The notes: generated by a model not told the origin, from the sequence alone. Counted from the first letter of the stretch, positions 1 to 8,708 are shown. The stretch: DNA of 64,000 nt from Burkholderiales bacterium (GCA_019751125.1 JAIENU010000022.1:1-64000), one strand, 5' to 3'. Program-made: numbers and translations.

Positions 1-2
1 CC

Positions 3-1049
3 ACCCTGCACCCGCACCTGTCGCCGGACGACGCCCTGCTGTCGCGGCTGCTGCGCAGCGGTTTTCTGCTTGCCGCGGCGTCCTGGCGGATGCTTGCCGC
101 TGCCGGGCATGACCCCGGCGCACATTGCAGCGGCCTCGCGGTGGTCGCCGCTGACGAAGCCGAGGCCGCGAACATGGCCGACACCGCCGCCCGCCTCGCG
201 CTGCCGCCGCAGTACGCCAGCAGCCTTGATGCCGCGGCATTGTCCGCGCGCAGCGGCCTGCCCTTGCGCCACGGCGGCTGGTGGTTTGCCGGTGGTGGCT
301 GGGTGGAACCACGCGCACTGATCGCCGCACAGCTGCAATACGCCGGCACCCGGCTGATCTGCGGGCAACATGTGGCCGGCATCAGCCGCAACGCAGGGCA
401 ATGGCAGGCGCTCGACGCTGCCGGACAGGTCATCGCCAGTGCCCCGGTGCTGGTGCTGGCCAATGCCGCCGACGCCGCCCGGCTGGCCCCGGCGGCAGTC
501 ACGCTGCGCCAGAACCACGGCCAGCAGACTTTGCTGGCTGCGCCGAATACATCCCTTCCCGCAGTGCCGCTGACCGGTGCAGTCAACGCCTTGCGGCTGG
601 ACGATGGCCGGCTGCTGGTCGGCGGCCATTACGCCAGCGGCGCAGCGGCTTCCGTGGCAGATGCGCACCGCGACAACCTCGAACGCTGGCAGCGTGTCAC
701 CGGCCTTGCCTTGCCGCAGGACGGCTTGCAGGCGGTGACCGGCACCCGCGCTTCCACACCCGACCACCTGCCGCTGGCCGGTGCCATGCCCGACACCGCT
801 GCCGCGATCGCCGGCGCCGCGGAACTGCGCGGCGCACAGTTGCAGGACCTGCCGCGGCAGCCGCAGCTCTATGGCGCCTTCGCTTACGGCTCGCGCGGGC
901 TGGCATGGTCGGTACTCGCGGCGGAGCTGATCGCCTGCATCGCCAATGGTGAACCGCCGCCGCTGGAGCGCGAACTGGTGGCCGCCATCGATCCGGCACG
1001 CCAGCTGTTGCAGGCACTGCGCCGCGGCAGGCTGGACGCGCCGGGTTAA
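3..1049 (+). CDS. mnmC: MnmC, C-terminal FAD-dependent oxidoreductase part (5' end outside the window)
   Basis: This is the 3' end of the gene for the bifunctional enzyme that finishes the 5-methylaminomethyl group on the wobble uridine U34 of some tRNAs. The frame is open from the first bases of the window, so the N-terminal methyltransferase domain and the start of the oxidase domain are missing; 348 residues remain. Family features visible are HPHLSPDD just inside the edge, the STPDHLPLAG motif about three quarters along, and the late FAYGSRGL segment typical of the FAD domain of MnmC. It lies 27 bp before mnmH, which acts on the same tRNA position. The family call is good; which complete domain arrangement it has cannot be seen here. 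Confidence 0.85.
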   Translation, partial: TLHPHLSPDDALLSRLLRSGFLLAAASWRMLAAAGHDPGAHCSGLAVVAADEAEAANMADTAARLALPPQYASSLDAAALSARSGLPLRHGGWWFAGGGWVEPRALIAAQLQYAGTRLICGQHVAGISRNAGQWQALDAAGQVIASAPVLVLANAADAARLAPAAVTLRQNHGQQTLLAAPNTSLPAVPLTGAVNALRLDDGRLLVGGHYASGAAASVADAHRDNLERWQRVTGLALPQDGLQAVTGTRASTPDHLPLAGAMPDTAAAIAGAAELRGAQLQDLPRQPQLYGAFAYGSRGLAWSVLAAELIACIANGEPPPLERELVAAIDPARQLLQALRRGRLDAPG

Positions 1050-1076
1050 AATCCGCCGCCCACAAGGCTTGCCCAC

Positions 1077-2144
1077 ATGAACAACCAGCGCCCCCCACGT
1101 CTCAGCGATGTCGAAGCCAGCGAAGCCCTCGCCGGTTTTGATACCGTCATCGACGTGCGCTCGGAGGAGGAATACGCCGAGGACCACATCCCCGGCGCGA
1201 TCAGCTGCCCTGTGCTGAACAACGAGGAGCGTGCGCAGGTCGGCACGATGTACAAGCAGGCGTCGCCTTTCGACGCCAAGAAAATCGGCGCGGCGCTGGT
1301 CTCCGCCAACATCGGCCGCCACCTGCGCGAGCAGTTCCTCGACAAGCCGCGCGACTGGAAGCCTCTGGTCTATTGCTGGCGCGGCGGCGGGCGCAGCGGC
1401 GCGATGGCGCATGTGCTGGCGGAAATCGGCTGGCAGGTCGGCCGTATCAGCGGCGGTTACAAGACCTATCGCAAGACGGTGATCAGCGAACTGGAAACCC
1501 TGCCCGCGCGTTTTGACTGGCGGGTGCTCTGCGGCATGACCGGCACCGGCAAAAGCCGCGTGCTGCGCGCGATGGCCGCCCAGGGCGCACAGGTGCTCGA
1601 CCTCGAGGCGCTGGCTGCCCATCGCGGCTCGGTGCTCGGCAACCTGCCGGACGAAGCACAGCCCTCACAGAAATTCTTCGAAAGCCAGGTCTGGCATGCC
1701 CTGAAGACCCTGTCGCCGCAGCGGCCGGTGTTTGTCGAATCCGAGAGCAAGAAGGTCGGCCAGTTGCGGGTGCCGCCGGAGCTGATCGCGGCGATGTGGC
1801 AAAGCCGCTGCGTGGTGATCGAGGCCGCCATCCCGGTGCGGGTGGACCTGCTGATCGACGAATACACGCACTTTGTCGGCGACGCCGCGGCACTGAACGC
1901 CCAGCTCGACTGCCTGCGCCCTTTACATGGCGGCGATACCATCGATGCCTGGCAGGCGCTGGCGCGCGAAGGCCATTGGCGCGAGCTGACCGAAGCCCTG
2001 CTCGTCCGCCACTACGATCCCGCTTACACCCGTGCCATCGACAACCACTACCCGCTGCTGGGTGAGGCCCCGCGCTTCAATCTCGACGGCTGCGATGAAG
2101 TGGCGATAAACCAGCTCGCCGCGGACATCATCCGCTTCAGCTGA
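1077..2144 (+). CDS. mnmH: tRNA 2-selenouridine synthase (geranylation/selenation of 2-thiouridine)
   Basis: The product (355 aa, usual length for SelU/YbbB) exchanges sulfur of 2-thiouridine at tRNA U34 for selenium through a geranylated intermediate. The N-terminal rhodanese domain spans about residues 10-130, with the essential cysteine at C100 in YCWRGGGRSG. A P-loop, GMTGTGKS, follows at 153-160 and starts the C-terminal ATPase-like domain. The gene directly follows mnmC, and the two probably form one transcript because only 27 bp separate them. No convincing Shine-Dalgarno sequence precedes the ATG, but the N-terminus fits the family. Whether selenophosphate is actually made in this organism cannot be seen here. 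Confidence 0.92.
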   Translation: MNNQRPPRLSDVEASEALAGFDTVIDVRSEEEYAEDHIPGAISCPVLNNEERAQVGTMYKQASPFDAKKIGAALVSANIGRHLREQFLDKPRDWKPLVYCWRGGGRSGAMAHVLAEIGWQVGRISGGYKTYRKTVISELETLPARFDWRVLCGMTGTGKSRVLRAMAAQGAQVLDLEALAAHRGSVLGNLPDEAQPSQKFFESQVWHALKTLSPQRPVFVESESKKVGQLRVPPELIAAMWQSRCVVIEAAIPVRVDLLIDEYTHFVGDAAALNAQLDCLRPLHGGDTIDAWQALAREGHWRELTEALLVRHYDPAYTRAIDNHYPLLGEAPRFNLDGCDEVAINQLAADIIRFS

Positions 2145-2190
2145 TCCATCCGGCTGACCAATCAGCCAGGGGTTTCGTCGTCAACGACAA

Positions 2191-2251
2191 GTTCGCCCAG
2201 AGCCTGTCGAAGGGCGTTTTGCACAACGGGCTTCGACAAGCGAGCCCGAAC
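2191..2251. repeat. REP-like imperfect palindrome between convergent genes
   Basis: Two arms, GTTCGCCCAGAGCCTGTCGAAGGGC and its imperfect reverse complement ending in GAGCCCGAAC, face each other with a short T-rich loop. One arm recurs near the other end of the window (63082-63105). It lies between the convergent mnmH and ugd genes, where it could also stop transcription. The rest of 2145-2284 shows nothing else. Confidence 0.6.
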
Positions 2252-2284
2252 GGTATTGTGTATTTCTGAAAAATCAACGACTGG

Positions 2285-3682
2285 TCAACCCGCCGTGAGC
2301 AGCGCCGCCCGTCGCGGCACGCTGCCCGGCAGGCGCTGCGGTCTTGGCAGGCCACGGCCCACACCGCAATATTCAAAACCGGAATCCTGCAGTTGCTGCG
2401 GGTCGTACTGGTTGCGGCCGTCAATGATCAGCGGGCTGCGCAGCCGCGCCTTGAGCTGGGCCAGGTCCGGCGAACGGTAAGGTTTCCATTCGGTGACCAG
2501 CACCAGCGCGTCGGCGCCTTCCGCGGCGGCGTAGGGATCCGCAACCAGTTGCAACCGGCCCGGGGCGAACCACGCATCGGGCCATTCGCTGCGTGCCCGC
2601 GGCATCGCCACCGGGTCGTGGGCCAGCACTTCCCCGCCGGCCTCGAGGATGTCGCCGATCAGCACCTGCGCCGGCGCTTCGCGCAGGTCGTCGGTTTCCG
2701 GCTTGAAGGCCAGGCCCCAGACGGCAATACGCCGGCCGCGCAGACTGCGCCCGAAACGCACCGTGAGCAGATCAAAGGCCCAGCGTTTCTGCAGGTGGTT
2801 GACCTGCTGCACCGCGGACAGGATGCCCGCCTCGAGACCGGCACGGCGCGACATTTCCGCCAGTGCGCGCACGTCCTTCGGGAAGCAGGAACCGCCATAG
2901 CCGCAGCCGGCGTAAAGGTAGGAGTAACCGATACGCGCATCGGACCCGACACCGCGCCGCACCTGCTCGACGTCGGCGCCGACGGCACTGCACAGCCGCG
3001 CGATCTCGTTCATGAAGGAAATCCGCGTCGCCAGCATCGCGTTGGCCGCGTACTTGGCCAGCTCGGCATCGCGCCGGCGCATCACCAGGCAGCGTTCGTG
3101 GTTGCGGATGAACGGCGCATAAAGCGCGCGCATCACCGCCTCGGCGCGGGCATCCTCGACACCGAGCACAACGCGGTCCGGCCGCATGAAATCATCAACC
3201 GCCGCACCCTCGCGCAGGAATTCGGGATTCGACACCACCACGCAGGCCGGGACATCGCCGCGGCAGGCCGCTTCGCTTTCGGCGAGCCGGGCAATGGCCT
3301 CGGCAGTGCCCACCGGCGAGGTGGATTTGTTGACGATGATGCAACCGGGCCGCGCGTAACGCGCGATGTCCGAAGCCGCGGCAAAGACCTGGCGGGTATC
3401 GGCGCTGCCGTTGTCCAGCGGCGGCGTGCCAACGGCGATGAAGGCGATCTCCGCATCGCGCAATGCCGCGCGCGGATCTTCGATGAACACCAGCCGCCGC
3501 TGCTGGACGTTGCGCTGGACCAGCGCATCAAGGCCGGGCTCGAAGAACGGCACCATGCCCATGCGCAGCCGCGTCAGCTTGCGCGGATCGCTGTCGATGC
3601 AGCTGACCTGATTGCCCATCTCCGCCAGGCAGGCGCCGGTCACCAGGCCGACATAGCCACAACCCATGATGACGATCTGCAT
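2285..3682 (-). CDS. ugd: UDP-glucose 6-dehydrogenase
   Basis: The enzyme oxidises UDP-glucose to UDP-glucuronate with two NAD+, supplying an acidic sugar for capsule, exopolysaccharide or LPS. The start chosen gives 465 aa and begins MQIVIMGCGYVGL, the expected Rossmann GxGxxG element at the very N-terminus; an in-frame extension to 3916 would overlap the divergent peroxiredoxin gene and is not family-like. Other landmarks are NKSTSPVGT at about 118-126, NPEFLREG at 152-159 and the catalytic cysteine C266 in GYGGSCFPKD. It stands alone between convergent mnmH and divergent bcp. No polysaccharide gene is next to it, but an exopolysaccharide locus lies at the far end of the window. Confidence 0.94.
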   Translation of the reverse strand: MQIVIMGCGYVGLVTGACLAEMGNQVSCIDSDPRKLTRLRMGMVPFFEPGLDALVQRNVQQRRLVFIEDPRAALRDAEIAFIAVGTPPLDNGSADTRQVFAAASDIARYARPGCIIVNKSTSPVGTAEAIARLAESEAACRGDVPACVVVSNPEFLREGAAVDDFMRPDRVVLGVEDARAEAVMRALYAPFIRNHERCLVMRRRDAELAKYAANAMLATRISFMNEIARLCSAVGADVEQVRRGVGSDARIGYSYLYAGCGYGGSCFPKDVRALAEMSRRAGLEAGILSAVQQVNHLQKRWAFDLLTVRFGRSLRGRRIAVWGLAFKPETDDLREAPAQVLIGDILEAGGEVLAHDPVAMPRARSEWPDAWFAPGRLQLVADPYAAAEGADALVLVTEWKPYRSPDLAQLKARLRSPLIIDGRNQYDPQQLQDSGFEYCGVGRGLPRPQRLPGSVPRRAALLTAG

Positions 3683-3872
3683 CACCGCTCCCGTTCCGTG
3701 TGTGGCGGCAACCCGCGGCACCGGAATCAGCGCCGCCTTGTCCGCGAGCACAGCATCGGCGGCGGATTTTGCGGCGGTACTGCCGGCAGATGACAGTTTT
3801 GCGGCAACGGCAGGATGCCGCGCCAAAGGTATTGCATGCGCCGGAAAATTCAGACAAGATGACTCCAGAGAC

Positions 3873-4376
3873 ATGCCACAAACCGACAACACCCGCTCCA
3901 AAAACACGGACTCCAAGCTGCTGAATCAACCCGCGCCGGAGGCCGAACTTCCGGCGACCGGCGGCAAGTCCGTCAGCCCGGGCGCCCTGCCCGGCAAGAT
4001 CGTGGTTCTCTACTTCTACCCGAAGGACAACACCCCCGGCTGCACCACCGAGGGACAGAATTTCCGCGACCTGCACGCGCAGTTCGTGAAGGCCGGCGCG
4101 ATGATTTTCGGCGTGTCGCGCGACAGCCTTAAATCACACGAAAATTTCAAGGCGAAGATGGGTTTCCCCTTCGACCTGCTGAGCGACGTCGAGGAAGAGG
4201 CCTGCAAGGCCTATGACGTCATCAAGATGAAAAACATGTACGGGAAAAAGGTGCGCGGCATCGAACGCAGCACCTTTGTCATCGACCGCAAGGGCATCAT
4301 CCGCCGCGAGTGGCGCGGCTTGAAGGTTCCGGGGCATGCGCAGGAGGTGCTGGAATTCGTAAAATCCCTCGGCTGA
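3873..4376 (+). CDS. bcp: Peroxiredoxin, Bcp/PrxQ type
   Basis: This thiol peroxidase (167 aa) reduces hydrogen peroxide and organic hydroperoxides. The peroxidatic cysteine is C57 in DNTPGCTTEG, with the usual upstream VVLYFYPKD strand. The second cysteine that many Bcp proteins carry five residues later is a Gln-region residue here, so it looks like a one-Cys type; C111 is the only other cysteine I see and is not at a usual resolving position. The ATG at 3873 gives a short polar leader of about 20 residues before the domain. The 190 bp upstream is shared with divergent ugd and probably holds both promoters. Confidence 0.9.
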   Translation: MPQTDNTRSKNTDSKLLNQPAPEAELPATGGKSVSPGALPGKIVVLYFYPKDNTPGCTTEGQNFRDLHAQFVKAGAMIFGVSRDSLKSHENFKAKMGFPFDLLSDVEEEACKAYDVIKMKNMYGKKVRGIERSTFVIDRKGIIRREWRGLKVPGHAQEVLEFVKSLG

Positions 4377-4426
4377 GCGCCCCGGCCACACCGGTTTTTT
4401 TAACCACCTGATCCAACGGGAGGCTC

Positions 4427-5863
4427 ATGATCCAGCGCAGCAAGTCCGCCGCAACCCCCACGCTTGTTTCCCGCCTGCCCGCCAGCACCAAGCTCTTCGT
4501 GCTGGACACCAACGTGCTGATGCACGACCCCACCTCGCTGTTCCGATTCGAGGAACACGACCTGTTCATACCGATGGCCACCCTCGAGGAACTCGACGGG
4601 AACAAGAAAGGCATGTCGGAGGTCTCGCGCAACGCGCGCCAGGCCAGCCGTTACCTCGATGAAATCGTTGCCACCATGCAGGGCGACATCACCGAAGGCA
4701 TCGACCTCGCCAAACACGGCGACAAGGCCGCGACCGGCAAGCTGTTCCTGCAGACCGAAGCGATCAACGGCACGCTGCCGTCCAGCCTGCCCAGCGGCAA
4801 GGCCGACAACCAGATCATCGGTGTGGTCAAGCACCTGCAAGAGACGCATCCCAAGCGGCAGGCCATCCTGGTGTCCAAGGACATCAACATGCGCATCAAG
4901 GCGCGCGCTCTGGGGCTCGCCGCCGAGGATTATTTCAATGACAAGGTGCTCGAGGATTCCGACCTGCTCTACACCGGAATCTGCGCACTGCCTGCCAACT
5001 TCTGGGACACCCACGGCAAGAACATGGAGTCCTGGCAGCAGGCCGGCCACACCTTTTACCGGGTGCACGGCCCGCTGTGCGCCAGCCTGCTGGTCAACCA
5101 GTTCGTGTTCCTTGAAGGCGACCAGCCCTTCCAGGCACAGGTGCGGGAGGTCAGCGGCAAGACCGCGATCCTGCAGACACTGAAGGACCACAGCCACCAG
5201 CGCAACGCGGTCTGGGGCATCACCGCGCGCAACCGCGAGCAGAACTTCGCGCTGAACGCGCTGATGAACCCCGACATCGATTTCATCACCCTGCTCGGCC
5301 AGGCCGGCAGCGGCAAGACGCTGATGACACTCGCCGCAGGCCTGGCGCAGACGCTCGATGAAAAACTCTTCTCCGAGATCATCGTCACCCGCGTCACGGT
5401 GCCGGTGGGCGAGGACATCGGCTTCCTGCCCGGCACCGAGGAGGAGAAGATGAACCCGTGGATGGGCGCGCTGGAGGACAACCTCGACGTGCTGAACCAC
5501 ACCGACGACGAGGCCGGCGAATGGGGCCGAGCCGCGACCCGCGACCTGATCCGCTCGCGGATCAAGGTGAAGTCGCTGAACTTCATGCGCGGCCGCACCT
5601 TCCTCAACAAGTTCCTGATCATCGACGAGGCGCAGAACCTGACGCCGAAACAGATGAAGACACTGATCACCCGCGCCGGCCCCGGCACCAAGGTGGTGTG
5701 CCTGGGCAACATCTCGCAGATCGACACGCCGTACCTGACCGAAGGCAGTTCGGGCCTGACCTATGTGGTGGACCGGATGAAAGGCTGGCCGCATGGCGGC
5801 CATGTCACGCTGATGCGCGGTGAGCGTTCGCGGCTGGCGGATTTTGCGGCGGAGTCGCTGTAA
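4427..5863 (+). CDS. PIN-PhoH fusion ATPase (PhoH2/YlaK type)
   Basis: The 478-residue protein joins an N-terminal PIN RNase-like domain (about 20-165; LDTNVLMHDP and other acidic positions) to a C-terminal PhoH-type ATPase/helicase domain. The Walker A motif GQAGSGKT is at about 291-298 and the Walker B LIIDEAQN at about 398-405, followed by GNISQID. Homologues of this layout are thought to be RNA helicase-nucleases; the substrate is unknown. A clear GGAGG lies 7 bp before the ATG. It follows bcp by 50 bp and may share its transcript. The symbol phoH is often used for the family, but this is not the single-domain PhoH of enteric bacteria. Confidence 0.9.
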   Translation: MIQRSKSAATPTLVSRLPASTKLFVLDTNVLMHDPTSLFRFEEHDLFIPMATLEELDGNKKGMSEVSRNARQASRYLDEIVATMQGDITEGIDLAKHGDKAATGKLFLQTEAINGTLPSSLPSGKADNQIIGVVKHLQETHPKRQAILVSKDINMRIKARALGLAAEDYFNDKVLEDSDLLYTGICALPANFWDTHGKNMESWQQAGHTFYRVHGPLCASLLVNQFVFLEGDQPFQAQVREVSGKTAILQTLKDHSHQRNAVWGITARNREQNFALNALMNPDIDFITLLGQAGSGKTLMTLAAGLAQTLDEKLFSEIIVTRVTVPVGEDIGFLPGTEEEKMNPWMGALEDNLDVLNHTDDEAGEWGRAATRDLIRSRIKVKSLNFMRGRTFLNKFLIIDEAQNLTPKQMKTLITRAGPGTKVVCLGNISQIDTPYLTEGSSGLTYVVDRMKGWPHGGHVTLMRGERSRLADFAAESL

Positions 5864-5900
5864 TCAACAAAATTCAACTATGGCCTTAAAACCGTAGCGA

Positions 5901-6004
5901 GCGGCCCGAGCGCAAGGAGCACGGAGCACGGAGCACAGCAGCCGAGGCATATCTTTAAGGATAGACGAGGCTGCGAGCACCGCGCGACGCCGCGATCGGG
6001 CCGC
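5901..6004. repeat. Nested-palindrome intergenic element with triple GGAGCAC
   Basis: Between convergent phoH and dnaB, outer arms GCGGCCCGAGCGC (5901-5913) and GCGATCGGGCCGC (5992-6004) are complementary except for one base. Inside are three perfect tandem copies of GGAGCAC (5916-5936), inner arms GCAGCC/GGCTGC (5938-5943, 5969-5974) and a central near-palindrome TATCTTTAAGGATA (5950-5963). It looks like a folded dispersed element or transcript terminator; no protein is encoded. Only one copy is in the window. Confidence 0.55.
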
Positions 6005-6016
6005 GCAGTAGGCCCT

Positions 6017-7426
6017 CTAGTATTCGGCGGGGCCTATGCCGCCGCCGGCGTAGTTCTCGAAGCGGGTGAAACGCCCCATGAAGGTCAGGTCCACCTTGCC
6101 CACCGGGCCGTTACGCTGCTTGGCGACGATGATTTCGGCGATCCCCTTGCGCGGCGAATCGCTGTTGTAGACCTCGTCGCGGTAGATGAACAGGATCACG
6201 TCGGCATCCTGCTCGATGGCGCCGGATTCGCGCAGGTCGGACATCATCGGCCGCTTGTCCTGGCGTGAATCGACGCTGCGGTTGAGCTGGGACAGCGCAA
6301 TCACCGGCACCTTGAGTTCCTTGGCAATGCCCTTCAGCGAACGCGAGATTTCGGCAATCTCGGTGGCGCGGTTCTCGTCACGGCCGCCGCTGGAGGTGCC
6401 CGACATCAGCTGCAGGTAGTCGACCACGATCAACGACAAGCCGCCGCACTGGCGATGCAGCCGCCGCGCGCGGGAGCGCACCTCGAGCACATTCAGGCCC
6501 GCGGTGTCATCGATGAAGATCTGCGAGTCGTTGAGCTTGCCCACGGCATCGACCAGCCGCGGCCAGTCCTCCTCCTTGAAGGTGCCGGTGCGCAGCTGGT
6601 GCTGGTCAACCCGCCCCACCGAACCGATCATCCGCATCGCGAGCTGCGGACCCGACATCTCCATGCTGAACACGGCAACGGCCTTCTTGCTTTCGAGCGC
6701 GGCGTTTTCGGCGATGTTCATCGCCAGTGCGGTCTTGCCCATCGACGGGCGGCCGGCGATCACCACCATTTCGCCGCCGTGCAGGCCCGAGGTCATGCGG
6801 TCAAGATCGACAAAGCCTGTAGGCAAGCCGATGACATCGCTCTTGTTTTCGCGGCTGTAGAGCATGTCGATGCGCTCGACGGTCTCGGTCAGCAGCGGAT
6901 CGATCTTGGTGAAACCCTGGCGCGTCTTGGCGCCGGCCTCGGCGATCTGGAACACCTTGCCTTCGGCCTCGTCGATCAGCAGCTGCGGATCCTTGCCGCT
7001 GGGTGTGTAGGCGGAGTCGGCAATCGCGGTGCCGACTGCAGCGAGGTTGCGCAGGATCGCGCGCTCGCGGACGATTTCGGCGTAACGGCGGATGTTTGCC
7101 GCGCTGGGCGTGTTCAGTGCCAGCGTGCCGATGTAGGCCTGTCCCCCCGCTTCGCTGAGCTTGCCGCTGCGGTCGAGGTGTTCGGCGACCGTCAGCGCGT
7201 CGGCCGGCCGGTTCTGCTCCACCAGCTGCGCGATGTGCTGGAAGATCAGGCGATGGTCGACGCGATAGAAGTCCGATTCGCTGACCACGTCACCGATGCG
7301 GTCCCAGGCGCTGTTGTCGAGCAGCAGGCCGCCGAGCACGGACTGCTCGGCTTCGATGGAGTGCGGTGGCATGCGGGCCGCTTCAAGCTGCGGATCCTTG
7401 GAAAACGGAGTGACCAGCTGCACCAT
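6017..7426 (-). CDS. dnaB: Replicative DNA helicase DnaB
   Basis: DnaB is the hexameric helicase that unwinds DNA at the replication fork and binds primase through its N-terminal domain. The 469-residue protein has the usual two domains: an N-terminal collar that begins near PPHSIEAEQSVLGGLL, and a RecA-like C-terminal domain with Walker A GRPSMGKT at about 225-232 and the VVDYLQLM Walker B strand. It follows the ribosomal protein cluster in the typical order, but a strong terminator lies between rplI and dnaB, so it probably has its own promoter. An AT-rich copy of the recurrent boundary motif lies 12 bp upstream of the start codon. Confidence 0.96.
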   Translation of the reverse strand: MVQLVTPFSKDPQLEAARMPPHSIEAEQSVLGGLLLDNSAWDRIGDVVSESDFYRVDHRLIFQHIAQLVEQNRPADALTVAEHLDRSGKLSEAGGQAYIGTLALNTPSAANIRRYAEIVRERAILRNLAAVGTAIADSAYTPSGKDPQLLIDEAEGKVFQIAEAGAKTRQGFTKIDPLLTETVERIDMLYSRENKSDVIGLPTGFVDLDRMTSGLHGGEMVVIAGRPSMGKTALAMNIAENAALESKKAVAVFSMEMSGPQLAMRMIGSVGRVDQHQLRTGTFKEEDWPRLVDAVGKLNDSQIFIDDTAGLNVLEVRSRARRLHRQCGGLSLIVVDYLQLMSGTSSGGRDENRATEIAEISRSLKGIAKELKVPVIALSQLNRSVDSRQDKRPMMSDLRESGAIEQDADVILFIYRDEVYNSDSPRKGIAEIIVAKQRNGPVGKVDLTFMGRFTRFENYAGGGIGPAEY

Positions 7427-7438
7427 CGCGATAGCCTG

Positions 7439-7463
7439 TAAGTAATTGTTTTTAAAGTAAAAT
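7439..7463 (-). repeat. Recurrent AT-rich boundary motif, copy 1
   Basis: On the minus strand this reads ACTTTAAAAACAATTACTTA, a variant of the motif with core TCAATAAAAACAAT that recurs at gene boundaries in this window. It sits just upstream of the dnaB start codon. Confidence 0.5.
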
Positions 7464-7514
7464 TTAGCAGGGCTTCAAGGAGCCTTGAGCAGAAGCATTC
7501 CGACTGTAGCAAAC

Positions 7515-7543
7515 AAAAAAGGGCTGTCGCCAGCCCTTTTTTG
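7515..7543 (-). terminator. Intrinsic terminator after rplI
   Basis: The perfect stem GGGCTG/CAGCCC with a four-base loop is flanked by AAAAAA and TTTTTT, so it works in both directions. On the minus strand it ends the rpsF-priB-rpsR-rplI transcript before dnaB. Confidence 0.88.
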
Positions 7544-7585
7544 TCCTGCGCTAATGCCTTGATTACGTTGCCGTAAACGCGGGCC

Positions 7586-8038
7586 TCAGGCAGCTTCGCC
7601 GAGCACCGACACGGTGATCGACACCACCACGTCGGCGTGCAACGCAACCTTGATCGGATAGTCGCCGATCATCTTCAGCGGACCTTCCGGCATGCGGATC
7701 GAGGCCTTCGGCACGTCGAAGCCCTGTTTTTTCAGCGCTTCCGAAATGTCCGAGTTGGTGACCGATCCGAACAGCTTGCCGTCAACGCCGGCCTTCTGGG
7801 TGATCTGCACCATCAGGCCTTCGAGCTTGGCACCGCGCTCCTGCGACTGCGCCAGCTGCTCGGCATGCGCCTTTTCCAGCTCGGCGCGGCGTTTTTCGAA
7901 ATCGGCGAGGTTGGCCTGGGTGGCGCGCTTGGCCTTGCCCTGCGGGATCAGGAAATTGCGGGCATAACCGTCCTTGACGCGCACAACGTCGCCGAGGGTG
8001 CCGAGGTTGATGACTTTCTCAAGCAGAATGATTTGCAT
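7586..8038 (-). CDS. rplI: 50S ribosomal protein L9
   Basis: L9 binds 23S rRNA and links the L1 stalk base to neighbouring ribosomes. The 150-residue product has the normal size and the typical N-terminus [17 protein letters not shown] followed by [15 protein letters not shown], which is the rRNA-binding signature. A long central helix (about 40-75) and a C-terminal domain follow. It is the last gene of the ribosomal cluster, 10 bp after rpsR, and is followed by a strong intrinsic terminator. Nothing unusual is seen. Confidence 0.97.
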   Translation of the reverse strand: MQIILLEKVINLGTLGDVVRVKDGYARNFLIPQGKAKRATQANLADFEKRRAELEKAHAEQLAQSQERGAKLEGLMVQITQKAGVDGKLFGSVTNSDISEALKKQGFDVPKASIRMPEGPLKMIGDYPIKVALHADVVVSITVSVLGEAA

Positions 8039-8048
8039 GACTGGCCTC

Positions 8049-8345
8049 TCAGTGCTGGTCGGTGTACGGCAGCAGCGCGAGGAAACGCGCGCGCTTGACG
8101 GCGGTCGTCAGCTGGCGCTGGTAACGCGCCTTGGTGCCGGTGATGCGGGCCGGGATGATGCGGCCGTTCTCGTTGATGAAATCCTTGAGCAGGTTGATGT
8201 CCTTGTAGTCCACCTGCTTGATGCCTTCGGCCGTAAAACGGCAGAACTTGCGGCGACGAAACAGGGCATTGCCCTTTTTGCGGCCGTCCTTGCCCTTGCC
8301 CTTGCCGAATTTACCCTTACCACCACTTCCGCCCAATCTTGGCAT
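8049..8345 (-). CDS. rpsR: 30S ribosomal protein S18 with Gly/Lys-rich N-terminal extension
   Basis: S18 pairs with S6 on the platform of the small subunit. The family core runs from about FRRRKFCRF to the C-terminus with normal motifs ([21 protein letters not shown]). At 98 aa it is about 20 residues longer than the common 75-residue form, because the N-terminus carries a Gly/Lys-rich stretch beginning [19 protein letters not shown]. The ATG at 8345 is the natural start; the first internal start would remove part of the core. It lies between priB and rplI as usual in this phylum. Confidence 0.96.
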   Translation of the reverse strand: MPRLGGSGGKGKFGKGKGKDGRKKGNALFRRRKFCRFTAEGIKQVDYKDINLLKDFINENGRIIPARITGTKARYQRQLTTAVKRARFLALLPYTDQH

Positions 8346-8377
8346 GTCCGTATCCTTTCAGTCTCGAATCGTTTTGA

Positions 8378-8403
8378 TGCTGTTTACGATTGCTGTTTAC
8401 GAT
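8378..8403. repeat. Perfect 13-bp tandem duplication at the priB stop codon
   Basis: TGCTGTTTACGAT occurs twice back to back. The second copy contains the priB stop codon (TAA on the minus strand), so the duplication adds 13 bp between priB and rpsR without changing either protein much. Confidence 0.85.
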
Positions 8404-8708
8404 GTGTGTTCGATGCTTTGCTTGATCTGCGTCACGTGCAGAACCATCTGACTGCTCATCCGGTGCCTGCGGTTGAGGAACCCCTGCGCTTCGATCGTGC
8501 TGCCCCTGGGCAGCGCGGCGATCCGTTTGGCCAGATCACCGGCGGCCTTGGCCGCCATCTCGAATGCCACCTGCCTGTCCTGCCCCGCTTCGGTCTGTTG
8601 CGAGGTGTGGCTGACGGTGAAATCAATCACCGGCAGGCCGGCTGGCGTGTGGCGCAGTGCTTCCATCGCGGTCAGGACAACCTGCAGCCTGACGACGTTT
8701 CCGCTCAC
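8397..8708 (-). CDS. priB: Primosomal replication protein N (PriB)
   Basis: PriB is a single-stranded DNA-binding OB-fold protein that helps PriA restart collapsed replication forks. The product is 103 aa, the usual size, and starts MSGNVVRLQVVLTAMEALRHTP, the pattern seen in betaproteobacterial PriB. The PAGLPVIDFTVSH segment and the QVAFEMAAKAAGDLA region match the OB-fold strands of the SSB family. It lies between rpsF (13 bp gap) and rpsR, the standard position. A 13-bp tandem duplication covers its stop codon. Confidence 0.92.
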   Translation of the reverse strand: MSGNVVRLQVVLTAMEALRHTPAGLPVIDFTVSHTSQQTEAGQDRQVAFEMAAKAAGDLAKRIAALPRGSTIEAQGFLNRRHRMSSQMVLHVTQIKQSIEHTS

